A DNA stretch of 64,000 nucleotides from Nocardia sp. XZ_19_385 (GCF_015355755.1 NZ_JACVEE010000008.1:1-64000); one strand, 5' to 3'. Positions 1 to 9,468 are shown, counted from the first letter of the stretch. Program-made: numbers and translations. Notes: a model not told the origin generated them from the letters alone.

Positions 1-102
1 GTGGGGAAACGCCCGGTCCCATTCCGAACCCGGAAGCTAAGGCCACCTGCGCCGATGGTACTGCACTCGACAGGGTGTGGGAGAGTAGGACACCGCCGGA
101 AC
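1..102 (+). rRNA. rrf: 5S ribosomal RNA, 3' part
   Basis: The window opens inside a 5S rRNA. The conserved middle (CCCATTCCGAACCCGGAAGC) and the 3' half with GGGAGAGTAGGACACCGCC are visible; roughly the first 15-20 bases lie before the window. The exact 3' end is estimated to within a few bases. The rest of the rRNA operon (16S, 23S) would lie upstream, outside the window. Confidence 0.95.
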
Positions 103-113
103 ATCATTGCGAA

Positions 114-144
114 AGGCCCCCAACCATCGGTTGGGGGCCTTTTT
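114..144 (+). terminator. Rho-independent terminator of the rRNA operon
   Basis: A perfect 12-bp stem (114-125 with 129-140) with a 3-base loop is followed by a T run. It sits about 12 bases after the 5S 3' end, where the terminator of the rRNA operon is expected. Confidence 0.93.
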
Positions 145-205
145 GCGTTTCGCTATACTTCGCTCGAAACACGCTGAGCAGTATGGGATTTGGGGGGCGC
201 GAACG

Positions 206-811
206 ATGACTGATCCTTACGGCGGATACGGCTATCAGCAACCGCCACCGCAGGGATATCAGCAACCGCCAGGGTTCGGATACCCGCCCGGTGGTTATCA
301 GCCGCCTCCCGGCGGCTACCCGGTTCCGCCGCCGCGGCGCTCGAATACCGGCCAGATCCTTCTCGCGGTTCTCGGGGTAGTCGTGCTCCTGGTAGGGGTC
401 GGCGTCGTCTTGGCACTGAAGCTCGGAGGTAACTCGGCCGGCGGCGGCAGCAGTCTCGCGGAACTCCAAGTCCCGGTGGTGGGCACGTGCACCGACGGGA
501 CCGGCTCGCTCACCTATGAACTGATCATCACGCAGGGCAGCATCAATGGTAAGTACGCCGTGGCGCACTCTTGCGTCGAGCCCAACCTGATCATCGGCAA
601 CTGCTACAAAAGCCTGATCGGCTACGACTACGACCCGGGCTGTGAAACCGGCCGCCTCGACCACAAAGTCGACGGCGTGCTCGACACCAAGATATGCGAG
701 CCGCCCGCGGCTGCGGACGTCGTCTTACGCATGAACTTCATCGCCGTATCGCACATGCATTTCGCCAACAAGAAGGAGCACGCCACCTACTGCTTCGTCC
801 CCGTCCCGTGA
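206..811 (+). CDS. Proline-rich single-pass membrane protein with extracellular six-cysteine domain
   Basis: A 201-residue protein of unknown function. Residues 1-45 are rich in Gly, Tyr, Pro and Gln (repeated GYQQPP and PPGGY units), a common cytoplasmic or cell-wall-associated tail in actinobacterial membrane proteins. One membrane helix follows at about 50-72 (ILLAVLGVVVLLVGVGVVLAL). The rest should be outside the cell and carries six cysteines, an even number compatible with disulfides. I chose ATG 206 because the proline-rich part starts there; an in-frame extension to 107 would run back through the terminator. It stands alone between the rRNA operon and argS. No enzymatic motif is visible. 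Confidence 0.75.
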   Translation: MTDPYGGYGYQQPPPQGYQQPPGFGYPPGGYQPPPGGYPVPPPRRSNTGQILLAVLGVVVLLVGVGVVLALKLGGNSAGGGSSLAELQVPVVGTCTDGTGSLTYELIITQGSINGKYAVAHSCVEPNLIIGNCYKSLIGYDYDPGCETGRLDHKVDGVLDTKICEPPAAADVVLRMNFIAVSHMHFANKKEHATYCFVPVP

Positions 812-877
812 TGCCCGAGTGGGCCACCACTGGATAATTCGATGGACCGGTCTGGTCCTGGGTGCCAGGGTGGGTGG

Positions 878-2638
878 ATGGGAGATCAGGGCTCCGAAGT
901 GTTGCCGTTGCTCGGGCAGGTTGCCGCCGCCGTGTCGGAGGCGGTCGGGCGCGTGCGACCTGAGCTGGAGGGCGTGGACCCTGTGGTCCGGCGGTCCGAT
1001 CGGGCGGATTTCCAATCGAATGTTGCGCTCCCGCTGGCGAAGCGGGTTCAGGGGAAGCCGGTGGAGCTGGCCGGTGAAATCGCTGCGGTGTTGAGCGCGA
1101 CGGTGGCCTCGGTGGAGGTGTCCGGGCCTGGGTTTCTGAATATCGGTGTGGCCGATAGCGCTATTTGGGCGCAGGTCGCGGCTCGGCTGGGCCATCCTCG
1201 GCTGGGTGTCGCGGCGTCGGAGGCGGGGCGGCGCACGGTGATCGATTACTCGGCGCCGAACGTGGCCAAGGAAATGCATGTCGGGCATTTGCGGACGACG
1301 ATCATCGGGGACAGCCTGGCTCGGGTGCTGGACTTCCTCGGTGCGGCGGTGATTCGCCAGAATCATTTGGGGGACTGGGGAACTCAGTTCGGGATGCTGA
1401 TCCAATACCTCGACGAACACCCGGACACGCACTGGCATCAGGACGAGGTGGGGAGCGGATCCAGCGCTGTGTCGGCGCTCGACACTCTGTACAAGGCCGC
1501 CCGCAAGGAATTCGACGTCGATACCGAATTCGCCGACCGCGCCCGCGCGCGGGTAGTCGCCCTGCAATCGGGTGACCCGGCCACCCGCGCCGCGTGGACA
1601 ACGATTGTCGCCGAATCCGAAAAGGCGTTCGACGCTGTCTACGCGCGGCTGGGAGTGTTGCTCACGGCGGACGACTACGTCGGTGAATCCTTTTACAATT
1701 CGATGCTCGCCGACACGATCGCCGAGCTCGTGGACAAAGGAATCGCCGTCGACAGCGACGGAGCTTTGGTCGTCTTCTCCGAGACGGTGACCGGCCCGGA
1801 TGACAAGCCGGTCCCCCTGATGGTCCGCAAAGGCGACGGCGGCTACGGCTACGACACCACCGACCTCGCCACCATCCGGTACCGCCTCGCACACCTGCAC
1901 GCCGAACGGCTGCTGTACATCACCGACTCCCGCCAAGCCCTGCACTTCCGGCTGATCTTCGAAACTGCCCGCCGCGCAGGCTGGCTCACTCCGTCAACCG
2001 AGGCCGAGCACATCGCCTTCGGCACGGTCTTGGGCCCGGACGGCCGGCCGTTCAAAACCCGCGCCGGCGGCACCGTCCGCCTCACGGACCTCCTCGATGA
2101 CGCCGTCGCCCACGCCCGCGCCATCGTCGCGGAAAAGAATCCGCATCTCCCCGCCGCCGAACTCGACGAGATCGCCGAACAAGCCGGCATCGGGGCGGTG
2201 AAATACGCCGACCTGTCCACTTCCCGCCTCAAGGACTACACCTTCGACCTCGACCGTATGGTCGCCCTCACTGGAAACACCGGCGTCTACCTGCAATACG
2301 CGCACGCCCGCATCCATTCGATCCTGCGCAAGTCCGACGCCGGTGCCTCGGCCATAGACCCCACCGTCGCCCTCCAGCCCGCGGAACGCGCTCTCGCCCT
2401 AGGCCTCGACGCCTACAACGACGCCATCACCCAGGTAGCCAAAACCCTGGAGCCGCACCACCTCTGCGTCTACCTCTACAACTTGGCCCGCACCTTCACC
2501 ACCTTCTACGAAACCTGTCCGGTCCGCACCGCCCCCGACCCGATCCGCGCCAACCGCCTGGCCCTCTGCCACCTCACCGCCCGCACCCTCGCCCACGGCC
2601 TATCCCTCCTCGGCATCCCCGCCCCACACCGCATGTGA
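878..2638 (+). CDS. argS: Arginyl-tRNA synthetase (free-standing)
   Basis: Class I aminoacyl-tRNA synthetase that charges tRNA-Arg with arginine in the cytoplasm. About 586 residues, usual for the family. The N-terminal additional domain is followed by the HIGH motif (MHVGHLR, about residue 130), the HLGDWGTQFG block, the KMSKS-equivalent region (GRPFKTRAGG) and a C-terminal DALR anticodon-binding domain ending in LLGIPAPHRM. ATG 878 follows CAGGG at 866-870; ATG 842 is an alternative that adds 12 residues, but it lies only 3 bases after a possible GATAAT -10. The gene is not next to lysA/thrA, where the housekeeping argS lies in mycobacteria, and its N-terminal half resembles the type found as a second ArgS in Streptomyces (recalled, not searched). 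Confidence 0.92.
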   Translation: MGDQGSEVLPLLGQVAAAVSEAVGRVRPELEGVDPVVRRSDRADFQSNVALPLAKRVQGKPVELAGEIAAVLSATVASVEVSGPGFLNIGVADSAIWAQVAARLGHPRLGVAASEAGRRTVIDYSAPNVAKEMHVGHLRTTIIGDSLARVLDFLGAAVIRQNHLGDWGTQFGMLIQYLDEHPDTHWHQDEVGSGSSAVSALDTLYKAARKEFDVDTEFADRARARVVALQSGDPATRAAWTTIVAESEKAFDAVYARLGVLLTADDYVGESFYNSMLADTIAELVDKGIAVDSDGALVVFSETVTGPDDKPVPLMVRKGDGGYGYDTTDLATIRYRLAHLHAERLLYITDSRQALHFRLIFETARRAGWLTPSTEAEHIAFGTVLGPDGRPFKTRAGGTVRLTDLLDDAVAHARAIVAEKNPHLPAAELDEIAEQAGIGAVKYADLSTSRLKDYTFDLDRMVALTGNTGVYLQYAHARIHSILRKSDAGASAIDPTVALQPAERALALGLDAYNDAITQVAKTLEPHHLCVYLYNLARTFTTFYETCPVRTAPDPIRANRLALCHLTARTLAHGLSLLGIPAPHRM

Positions 2639-2815
2639 CGGATGTGCGGGCCCATGCCACACCCGCACACCCTGTGCGTAATTGCTCGAGTGGGACACCA
2701 CAGAGGGCGTACTCGGTGTTCAGCTCAGCCATGTCCCGCTTTGACGTGCAGATACCTGGGGTGCTCGAGTAGTCGTACGGTGTTGGTGGACAGGCCTTTC
2801 CGGGAACGTGATGCT

Positions 2816-3634
2816 ATGAGTAAGTTCTGGGGGTTGTTCTGGGCGTCGACGGCTTTGGCGATGGTCGTTGCCGCGCTGCTTATTTGGGGGGACGTGGACG
2901 CGGCGACGGTGATCGGGGCGGCGCTGGGGTTTGTGGCGTTCTTCTGGATCGTGGTTGTGGTTACGGTGCCGTGGAATCTCTATTTTTCGGCGCGGCAGGC
3001 GCAGCATCGGATCGTTGCGGTGCGGGGGCGCGATATCGCGGTCACGGCGGAGCGTGAGGAGGAGGTGCGGGCGCTCGCCAAGCGGCTGCTGTTCGTTGCC
3101 GTTGGCGCACATGTTGTTTCGGCGGTTGTGGCGGCGGCGGTCGCGCTGGTGTCGGGGTACTCGATCGCCTATCTGGTGGCGGGGTTCTTTCTCGTCAGCA
3201 TCGTGTTGCGGCCTGCCGGAGCGTATTTCGGGTATCTGCGGTATCGCATCGCCGCGATGTCGCGCGATATCTCCTATCCGCCCGATGATGTGCTGGAACT
3301 CCGGACGCAGATCACGGCAATGTCGGAGAAGCTCGACGCGCTGGAGACCAGCACAGCGGCGTGGCAGGCATCGGATGCGCGCCAGATCGATGACCTGCGT
3401 GGCGATGTGCGGCGGCAGGACGAGCGGGCGCGGGCGGAGCAGCGCACGGTGCGGGAGACTGTCGCCCACGATCATGCTGATCTGCTGGCTCGCGCCGACG
3501 CCGTCGACCAGCGGATGACGAAGATGACGGTACGGTTCGACGCGGCGCTGGACGGGGTCACCGATCAGCAGGAGATCCTGGCCGGCCTAAGGGCTTTCGC
3601 GCGGTTGATGCGGGAAGCGCCGCAGGCCGGCTGA
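2816..3634 (+). CDS. Membrane protein with C-terminal coiled coil
   Basis: 272 residues, family not recognised. Two pairs of hydrophobic helices (about 4-24 and 31-57, then 96-122 and 125-148) are separated by a basic and acidic loop. They are followed by a long charged region (about 165-260), rich in Glu, Arg, Asp and Gln, with heptad-like spacing (LRTQITAMSEKLDALE) that predicts a cytoplasmic coiled coil. ATG 2816 is the first start before the first helix; upstream in-frame codons from 2642 encode non-hydrophobic sequence unlike a gene. It ends three bases before the stop of the convergent next gene. A structural or scaffold role is possible but unproven. Confidence 0.7.
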   Translation: MSKFWGLFWASTALAMVVAALLIWGDVDAATVIGAALGFVAFFWIVVVVTVPWNLYFSARQAQHRIVAVRGRDIAVTAEREEEVRALAKRLLFVAVGAHVVSAVVAAAVALVSGYSIAYLVAGFFLVSIVLRPAGAYFGYLRYRIAAMSRDISYPPDDVLELRTQITAMSEKLDALETSTAAWQASDARQIDDLRGDVRRQDERARAEQRTVRETVAHDHADLLARADAVDQRMTKMTVRFDAALDGVTDQQEILAGLRAFARLMREAPQAG

Positions 3635-3637
3635 GAC

Positions 3638-4783
3638 TTATCGCCGGCGGAGGCAGACGGTCATGCCGTTGGTGATTTCGGCGTCCCAGGTGATCTTCGA
3701 CGTCCAGCCGCCCGGGCAGGCGCCGTCCGGCTCGACCATGCGAGCGATGACCTCACTGTCTGCCGTGGGGTCCGCGCAATCCACCCGCCGGGCGCCGGCG
3801 CCGCTGCCCGCACTCGCGGACTGGGTGAGGCACTCGCCCACGTTGGAGTACAGGGCGTGGTCGTTCTCGACGGGACCCATGCACAGCGCCAACACGAAAT
3901 CGACCTTCTCGCTGCTGTTCATGGAGAAGCCGATGGAGCTCGGAGCGTCCAGGCACTGCGGGCGCTCGGGGCGATGAAAGAGGGTGCGAACGGTCAGGAC
4001 TCGGTATTTCGCGTCCGGGCCGGCGCAGTCCGTCAACCCGCGAGTGTGCCCGTTTACGCAGCTGCCCACCTGGGCGTTCGCGAAATCCGAGGGGTTGACG
4101 GGAACGGTGCAGAGCACGATGGCGCGCCCGCCGAGCGAGGCTTGTGCGAAGGCTTGCCGGGCTGTCGGGTGGGCGCGGCAGGCCTGGTCGACGACCGGAA
4201 CCTTGTTGTGCAGCTCGGTGGCGATGACCCGGGTGGCACTGCCGTTGACGTCGCAGGTCCCTCGAGTGATCGAGTCACCCGCGCCCTTGACGTCGACGCA
4301 GTCGCCGACGGCGACCGCTCCCGGATCGGACTTGTTGTTCCGCGTGGGCGTCAGGCACAGCACCGTCGTGGGTTCCGCCCCGGTCCCGACCGGTTCGGCG
4401 ACAGCTTTCGTCACGTCGGGGTACTTCGTGCACGCCATATCCAGCGGCCACACCACGTCTTCCCGGGAAGCGATGCGGTACGTCGCGCCCGTGGGGTCCG
4501 CGCAGCCGTATTCCGTCGGCACGGTGGGTGTGGTCAGCGAAACACAATCTCCCACAGCCCATTTCAACGGCTCGGGGCGCGTCAGGAAGTATCCGGTGAC
4601 GGTGCCCGCCGCGGCCAGCACGGTCACCACGAACACTACGAGCGGCACCAGCCACCGCCGCCGGGATTTGGCCGGAACCGGAGGTGCCTGGAAAGGCACC
4701 ATCGGTGCGGGCGGCAGTGGGTAGGTGGTCACCGGGTCGCCGGGTTCGGCCGGCGCCGTGGGCAGGTCGGATTGGTCGTGCAC
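3638..4783 (-). CDS. Membrane-anchored protein with four tandem four-cysteine modules
   Basis: 381 residues. A Pro-rich N-terminal tail (1-40) precedes an RRR stop-transfer patch and one helix (about 44-67), so the rest should lie outside the membrane. The exterior part consists of four modules of about 80 residues, each opening with VG-(D/S/E)-C and closing with a hydrophobic-Cys pair (VLC, VLC, ALC, TVC). Cysteines fall at 80/94/118/143, 162/177/202/225, 242/253/277/301 and 318/336/356/377, so every module has exactly four. The single-module unit resembles LppU-type actinobacterial lipoproteins (recalled). It is convergent with the preceding membrane protein. Function is unknown; a disulfide-stabilised cell-envelope protein is the inference. 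Confidence 0.8.
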   Translation of the reverse strand: MHDQSDLPTAPAEPGDPVTTYPLPPAPMVPFQAPPVPAKSRRRWLVPLVVFVVTVLAAAGTVTGYFLTRPEPLKWAVGDCVSLTTPTVPTEYGCADPTGATYRIASREDVVWPLDMACTKYPDVTKAVAEPVGTGAEPTTVLCLTPTRNNKSDPGAVAVGDCVDVKGAGDSITRGTCDVNGSATRVIATELHNKVPVVDQACRAHPTARQAFAQASLGGRAIVLCTVPVNPSDFANAQVGSCVNGHTRGLTDCAGPDAKYRVLTVRTLFHRPERPQCLDAPSSIGFSMNSSEKVDFVLALCMGPVENDHALYSNVGECLTQSASAGSGAGARRVDCADPTADSEVIARMVEPDGACPGGWTSKITWDAEITNGMTVCLRRR

Positions 4784-4994
4784 GGTCGAACTTTCCCCCG
4801 GGCTGCCACGAGCAGCGATCGCTTCCTCCGCGACCGCGGAGAAGTTGATCTTAGTGTTGTCCCAATCACCCGTCTACGCAGTTGTTTTCGACATGTTCGG
4901 CCGCTGTCTCGGGGTAGACCCCGAGCCGGAATGGGGGCTGATGCCGGATCCGCCCGAGCGCCGGAGAATCTAGCGTCGGTGCCAGGAGGTCGCT

Positions 4995-5501
4995 ATGAAG
5001 TCGATCACTATCCCGCTGGCCGTACTGAGCGTGTACTCGGTGGTTGCCGCGTTCGCTTTCGCCACCACCGCCGCCGAGACGCTGCTGCTGTATCCGAATA
5101 TTTTCCGGGACATCCCGGAGTCGCTGGCAATGACCGAGGACTTCATGAGCGTGGTCGCCGTCGGCGACGTGATGCGCCCGATGGGGATGATGCTGACCCT
5201 GTGCGCCTTGGCCGCGCTGGCCACGGCGCTGTGGTTCCGCCGCGCCCGAGGATGGATTGCCGCGTCGCTGGTTTCACTGATCAGCGGGCAGTTCCTGCTC
5301 TCGATCCTGTACCAGTGGCCGCGCGCGAGCATCCTGTTCGACGACCGCGATCAGCACACCCTGGACGAAATCGAGCGCGCGGCGACGGAATTCCTGATCG
5401 GCCAGGGTTTCCGGATCGCGGCGGCGCTGGCGACGGCGGTATTCGCCGTGGCCGCCGCCCTCGCCTGTTATCGCGCCAGGGTGCTCGCCACCGCGTCCTG
5501 A
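4995..5501 (+). CDS. Four-helix membrane protein
   Basis: 168 residues with hydrophobic segments at about 5-28, 62-82, 86-105 and 140-163; no signal cleavage motif is evident. ATG 4995 has a strong ribosome-binding site (AGGAGG at 4984-4989). The overall pattern resembles DUF1772-like small integral membrane proteins, but I cannot confirm the family. It lies upstream of priA in the same direction, separated by about 95 bases that contain a likely priA promoter, so it is probably a separate transcription unit. Confidence 0.72.
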   Translation: MKSITIPLAVLSVYSVVAAFAFATTAAETLLLYPNIFRDIPESLAMTEDFMSVVAVGDVMRPMGMMLTLCALAALATALWFRRARGWIAASLVSLISGQFLLSILYQWPRASILFDDRDQHTLDEIERAATEFLIGQGFRIAAALATAVFAVAAALACYRARVLATAS

Positions 5502-5595
5502 GTCATGGCCGGGTATGCCGGTGGTAATCGGAGACACGTTTGCGCAGGCCCGCCCGGGGACGGCGGAACGCGACGGAGCAACTAAACTGCGACGA

Positions 5596-6327
5596 GTGAG
5601 TCTTGTGCTGCTACCTGCTGTCGATGTCGCCAATGGTGAGGCCGTGCGCCTCGTGCAGGGGGAGGCCGGTAGCGAAACCAACTACGGTTCGCCGCTGGAG
5701 GCGGCCCTGGAGTGGCAGCGGGGCGGCGCGGAATGGGTGCATCTGGTCGACCTGGACGCGGCCTTCGGCCGTGGCTCCAACCGTGAACTGCTGGCCGGAG
5801 TGATCGGTCAGCTCGACGTTAAGGTCGAACTGTCCGGCGGCATCCGCGACGACGAATCCCTGAAGGCCGCGCTGGCCACCGGCTGCGCGCGCGTCAACCT
5901 GGGCACCGCCGCGCTGGAGGACCCGGTCTGGTGCGCCCGCGCGATCAGCGAATACGGCGACCAGATCGCCGTCGGCCTGGACGTCCGCATCATCGACGGC
6001 GAGTACCGGCTGCGCGGCCGCGGCTGGGTCAGCGACGGCGGCGACCTGTGGGAGGTGCTCGAGCGCCTGGAGCGTGACGGCTGCACCCGCTACGTGGTCA
6101 CCGACGTCACCAAGGACGGCACCCTGACCGGCCCCAACCTGGACCTGCTGCGCGAGGTCTGCGCGGCCACGGACGCGCCGGTCATCGCCTCCGGCGGCGT
6201 CTCCACGGTCGAGGACCTGATCGCCATCGCCGGGCTCGTCCCGGACGGCGTGGAGGGCTCCATCGTCGGCAAGGCGCTGTACGCAGGACGGTTCACGCTG
6301 CCCGAGGCCCTCGCCGCGGTGCGCTGA
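5596..6327 (+). CDS. priA: Bifunctional phosphoribosyl isomerase A (HisA/TrpF)
   Basis: 243-residue TIM-barrel isomerase. In actinobacteria PriA converts ProFAR to PRFAR for histidine and also N-(5'-phosphoribosyl)anthranilate to CdRP for tryptophan. The half-barrel signatures are visible: [18 protein letters not shown] at the N-terminus with the catalytic Asp, then [12 protein letters not shown] with the second Asp and [12 protein letters not shown] at the phosphate site. GTG 5596 gives the family's normal N-terminus; the longer in-frame extension to 5515 lacks similarity. TAAACT at 5583-5588, seven bases upstream, looks like a -10 box for a leaderless message. It is first in a priA-impA-hisF-hisI run, as in mycobacteria. 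Confidence 0.95.
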   Translation: MSLVLLPAVDVANGEAVRLVQGEAGSETNYGSPLEAALEWQRGGAEWVHLVDLDAAFGRGSNRELLAGVIGQLDVKVELSGGIRDDESLKAALATGCARVNLGTAALEDPVWCARAISEYGDQIAVGLDVRIIDGEYRLRGRGWVSDGGDLWEVLERLERDGCTRYVVTDVTKDGTLTGPNLDLLREVCAATDAPVIASGGVSTVEDLIAIAGLVPDGVEGSIVGKALYAGRFTLPEALAAVR

Positions 6328-6331
6328 CCGG

Positions 6332-7153
6332 ATGGCCGCCGACCAGATCGCAGACCTGCCCGCACTGCTCGCCACCGCGAGCGAAATCCTCGACGCCGCC
6401 ATCCCGCGGTACATCGAGGGTATCGGCGCGCCGAGCGCGGTCATGAAGGGCCGCAACGACTTCGCGACCGAACTGGACTTGGAGCTGGAACGCACCATCT
6501 CCGGTCAGCTGGAACATCGGACCGGGATCAAGGTGCACGGCGAGGAGTTCGGCGGCCCGCAGCTGACCTCCGGCACCGCCTGGGTGCTCGACCCGATCGA
6601 TGGCACGTTCAACTACTCCCAGGGGCATCCGCTCGCGGGCATGCTGCTGGCCCTCGTCCACGACGGTGTCCCGCTGCTCGGCCTGACCTGGCTGCCGATC
6701 CTGGGCCAGCGCTACGCCGCCAGCACCGACGGGCCGGTACTGCTCAACGATGAACCGATGCCGCGGCTGCCGCAAAGCAAACTCGCCGAGGCGATGATCG
6801 GCTTCGGCGCGTTCAACGTCGATTCCGACGGCCGCATCCCGGGGCGTTTCCGCTTCGACCTGCTCGGCCCGCTGAGCAGCCTGTCCTCGCGGGTCCGCAT
6901 GCACGGCTCGACCGGTATCGACCTGGCGTTCACCGCCGCCGGAATACTCGGCGGCGCGATCGTGTTCGGACATCACCCGTGGGACAACGCGGCCGGTGTC
7001 GCGCTCGTTCGCGCGGCCGGTGGCGTGGTGACCGACCTGGCCGGCGATCCGTGGACCATCACCTCCGGTTCGGTGCTGGCCGCCGCACCCGGGGTACACG
7101 AAGAACTGCTCGACATGATCAACGCGGTGAACGACACCGACAGTGAAGGATGA
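6332..7153 (+). CDS. impA: Inositol monophosphatase family protein in the histidine operon
   Basis: 273 residues of the Mg2+-dependent inositol monophosphatase superfamily. The metal-binding motifs are present: EEFGG (about 69-73), DPIDGTFNY (about 88-96) and [17 protein letters not shown] (about 215-231). The gene starts four bases after priA and lies before hisF, the position occupied by impA (Rv1604) in M. tuberculosis. The substrate may be inositol phosphate or histidinol phosphate; actinobacterial members of the superfamily include histidinol-phosphate phosphatases, and the operon context makes that worth considering. The sequence alone does not decide between them. Confidence 0.88.
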   Translation: MAADQIADLPALLATASEILDAAIPRYIEGIGAPSAVMKGRNDFATELDLELERTISGQLEHRTGIKVHGEEFGGPQLTSGTAWVLDPIDGTFNYSQGHPLAGMLLALVHDGVPLLGLTWLPILGQRYAASTDGPVLLNDEPMPRLPQSKLAEAMIGFGAFNVDSDGRIPGRFRFDLLGPLSSLSSRVRMHGSTGIDLAFTAAGILGGAIVFGHHPWDNAAGVALVRAAGGVVTDLAGDPWTITSGSVLAAAPGVHEELLDMINAVNDTDSEG

Positions 7154-7157
7154 GGCA

Positions 7158-7931
7158 ATGACGTTGGCGGTACGCGTGATTCCGTGCCTGGATGTGGACG
7201 CGGGCCGGGTCGTCAAGGGCGTCAACTTCGAGAACCTGCGCGACGCCGGCGACCCGGTCGAACTGGCCGCCACCTACGACGCGCAGGGCGCCGACGAGCT
7301 CACCTTCCTCGATGTCACCGCCTCCACCGGCGACCGCGGCACCATGATCGACGTGGTCACCCGCACCGCCGAGCAGATCTTCATCCCGCTGACCGTCGGC
7401 GGCGGCGTGCGCACGGTCGAGGACGTGGACCGGTTGCTGCGCGCGGGCGCGGACAAGGTGTCGGTGAACACCGCCGCCATCGCCCGTCCGGAGGTGCTGC
7501 GCGAGATGTCGGAGCGGTTCGGTTCGCAGTGCATCGTGCTCTCGGTCGACGCGCGCACCGTCCCGCAAGGCCAGCCCGCGACGCCCTCGGGCTGGGAAGT
7601 CACCACGCACGGCGGCAAGCGCGGTACCGGCATCGACGCGGTCGAATGGGCCGTGCGCGGCGCCGAACTCGGCGTCGGCGAGATCCTGCTGAACTCGATG
7701 GACGCCGACGGCACCAAAGCCGGCTTCGACCTGAAGATGATCGAATCCGTGCGCGCCGCGGTCACGGTCCCGGTGATCGCCAGCGGCGGCGCGGGCGCGC
7801 TCGAGCATTTCGCTCCGGCGGTGCACGCGGGCGCGGACGCGGTGCTGGCCGCGAGCGTCTTCCACTTCGGCGACCTCACCATCGGCCAGGTCAAGGACTC
7901 CATGCGTGCGGAAGGGATCGTGGTCCGATGA
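7158..7931 (+). CDS. hisF: Imidazole glycerol phosphate synthase, cyclase subunit
   Basis: 257-residue TIM barrel. With HisH it converts PRFAR and glutamine-derived ammonia to imidazole glycerol phosphate and AICAR. Catalytic Asp residues are visible in [14 protein letters not shown] (about 7-20) and in VLSVDAR (about 130), with the phosphate-binding [10 protein letters not shown] and [11 protein letters not shown] loops. ATG 7158 is chosen over GTG 7143 because it gives the standard N-terminus and is preceded by GAAGGATGAGG. It starts four bases after impA and overlaps hisI by four bases (ATGA), indicating translational coupling. HisH is not in the window. Confidence 0.96.
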   Translation: MTLAVRVIPCLDVDAGRVVKGVNFENLRDAGDPVELAATYDAQGADELTFLDVTASTGDRGTMIDVVTRTAEQIFIPLTVGGGVRTVEDVDRLLRAGADKVSVNTAAIARPEVLREMSERFGSQCIVLSVDARTVPQGQPATPSGWEVTTHGGKRGTGIDAVEWAVRGAELGVGEILLNSMDADGTKAGFDLKMIESVRAAVTVPVIASGGAGALEHFAPAVHAGADAVLAASVFHFGDLTIGQVKDSMRAEGIVVR

Positions 7932-8275
7932 GTTTGGATCCCGCCATCGCGAGTCGCCTCAAGCGCAACGAGGCCGGACTGGTCGCGGCGGTCGCGCAGG
8001 AGAAGAGCACCGGGGACGTGCTGATGGTCGCCTGGATGGATGACGAGGCGCTGGCCCGCACGCTGGCGACCCGCAAGGCCACCTACTACTCGCGGTCGCG
8101 GCAGCAGTACTGGGTCAAGGGGGAGACCTCCGGGCATACGCAATACGTGCACGAGGTCCGGCTCGACTGCGACGGTGACACCGTGCTGCTGGTGGTCGAT
8201 CAGGAGGGGGCGGCCTGCCACACGGGCACGCACACCTGCTTCGACAGCGATGTGCTGCTCGGGGAACCGAACTAG
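7928..8275 (+). CDS. hisI: Phosphoribosyl-AMP cyclohydrolase
   Basis: 115 residues, the usual length of the stand-alone enzyme without a fused HisE. It opens the purine ring of phosphoribosyl-AMP in the third step of histidine synthesis. The Zn/Mg ligands are visible: VRLDCDGD and the C-terminal cysteine/histidine motif [19 protein letters not shown] and [17 protein letters not shown] are family signatures. It overlaps the end of hisF (ATGA) and its stop overlaps the stop of the convergent marR-like gene by four bases. Confidence 0.96.
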   Translation: MSLDPAIASRLKRNEAGLVAAVAQEKSTGDVLMVAWMDDEALARTLATRKATYYSRSRQQYWVKGETSGHTQYVHEVRLDCDGDTVLLVVDQEGAACHTGTHTCFDSDVLLGEPN

Positions 8276-8739
8276 TCGTCGGGGTTGGTCAGTGCTTCGG
8301 TGAGGCGTTTGGACAGGATCTCGCTGAGTTCGGCCAGCTGCGCGCTCTCTTCGGGGCTGAGCCCATCGAAGACGAGGTGCCGGACCGCGTCCAGATACCC
8401 GGGCGCCGCGGCGACGACCTTTTGATATCCGGCGTCGGTGAGCACCGCTTGCACCCCGCGTTTGCCCGCCTGGGTGGAGCGCTCGGCCCACCCCATCCGC
8501 TCCAGCTTCGACACCACATGCGACAAGCGCGATAGCGATGAATTAGCTTTGCTGGCCAGGTCGCTCATCTGCAGGCGATGACCTGGTTCTTCGGATAGCA
8601 GAGTCAGGACCCAATACTCAAAATGGGTAACCCCGGACTCGCGCTGCAATTGGGTATCCAAGGCGCTCGGCAGCCGGGTCATCAGCGCTACGATCGCGCG
8701 CCAAGCTCGCTGTTCAACGGGGTTGAGCCACTTCGTCAC
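8272..8739 (-). CDS. MarR-family transcriptional regulator
   Basis: 155-residue winged-helix regulator. The core is recognisable: [29 protein letters not shown], then [19 protein letters not shown] (recognition helix) and the wing region [13 protein letters not shown]. The start is GTG 8739, preceded by GAAGG. No cysteine is present in the DNA-binding region, so thiol sensing of the OhrR kind is unlikely. Its target is not obvious; upstream on the other side of a short gap is a membrane-protein gene on the same strand, so autoregulation is the simplest guess. Its 3' end overlaps hisI. Confidence 0.88.
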   Translation of the reverse strand: MTKWLNPVEQRAWRAIVALMTRLPSALDTQLQRESGVTHFEYWVLTLLSEEPGHRLQMSDLASKANSSLSRLSHVVSKLERMGWAERSTQAGKRGVQAVLTDAGYQKVVAAAPGYLDAVRHLVFDGLSPEESAQLAELSEILSKRLTEALTNPDD

Positions 8740-8859
8740 TGTGCGCCTTCTCTCGAGCGAAGTGACGTGGGTCCGTCAGATGTTCACAGTCACCCGCGCC
8801 ATCGAGTTTGCCACGATTTCGCTCGATGGGCACAGAGTTGAGTGGGACGGTGAGACCTT

Positions 8860-9468
8860 TCACAGTCCGTCATGGCGTGTCGCCTTCGTGTCCGGGTCCA
8901 CGTAGGTGGTATCCGGCTCGGCGTAGACCGTCTCGGTGCGGGCCGCGGACTTGGCTGCCTGCCGACGCCGCCAGCCGCGGCGTACGTCGAGGAACGCGAT
9001 GAACAAGAAGAGCGCGATGGCAAGGAGGAAGCCGACGAGGGTGGCCCCGCGGAAGGCGGGGGCGTCGACATCGAGAATCCGCTCGCCGGCATGCGCGGCG
9101 TTGTTCCCGCCCCACACGATGGTCAGTGTCATGAGGTTGGGCAGCGCCACGATGACGCCGAGCACTGCAGCGGCCCCGGCGATGAACTTTCCGCCGCGGC
9201 GGCGCCACATCGACCCGGCGAACAGCAGCAAGAGCAAGGGGATCAGCGTGCACAGGCCGCCGAGCAGCAGACCCCACCAGATGCCCTTGGAGAAACTGCC
9301 GTGGATCGACTCGGCCAGGCGCTGGGCCCACCAGCGCGGGATGAACGCGCTGAGGATGAAGTACGCGACGACCAAGACCCCGACCACGGCGAGTGAGCCG
9401 ATAAGTCGCCCACGCCAGGTGGAGGTGCTGGAATTCGCGTCGACCGGTTGCCCTTCGCGCATCGTCAT
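8860..9468 (-). CDS. Three-helix membrane protein, permease-like
   Basis: 202 residues starting MTMREGQ. Hydrophobic segments appear at about 21-41, 59-79, 88-110 and 129-148, with a basic stretch (RRGWRRRQ) after the last and an acidic, Thr- and Tyr-rich tail (ETVYAEPDTTYVDPDTK). The helix count of three or four is approximate. ATG 9468 has AGG five bases upstream; ATG 9462 is an alternative. No transporter or enzyme motif is visible. It is followed on the same strand by the MarR gene after 120 bases. Confidence 0.65.
   Translation of the reverse strand: MTMREGQPVDANSSTSTWRGRLIGSLAVVGVLVVAYFILSAFIPRWWAQRLAESIHGSFSKGIWWGLLLGGLCTLIPLLLLLFAGSMWRRRGGKFIAGAAAVLGVIVALPNLMTLTIVWGGNNAAHAGERILDVDAPAFRGATLVGFLLAIALFLFIAFLDVRRGWRRRQAAKSAARTETVYAEPDTTYVDPDTKATRHDGL

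Noticed and set aside
725..1945. 406-residue minus-strand frame over argS
   Set aside because: Shadow of the argS N-terminal half; no family features.
3857..5527. 556-residue plus-strand frame across the four-module protein and the next gene
   Set aside because: Arg-rich shadow that crosses two better genes, one of them with an AGGAGG site.
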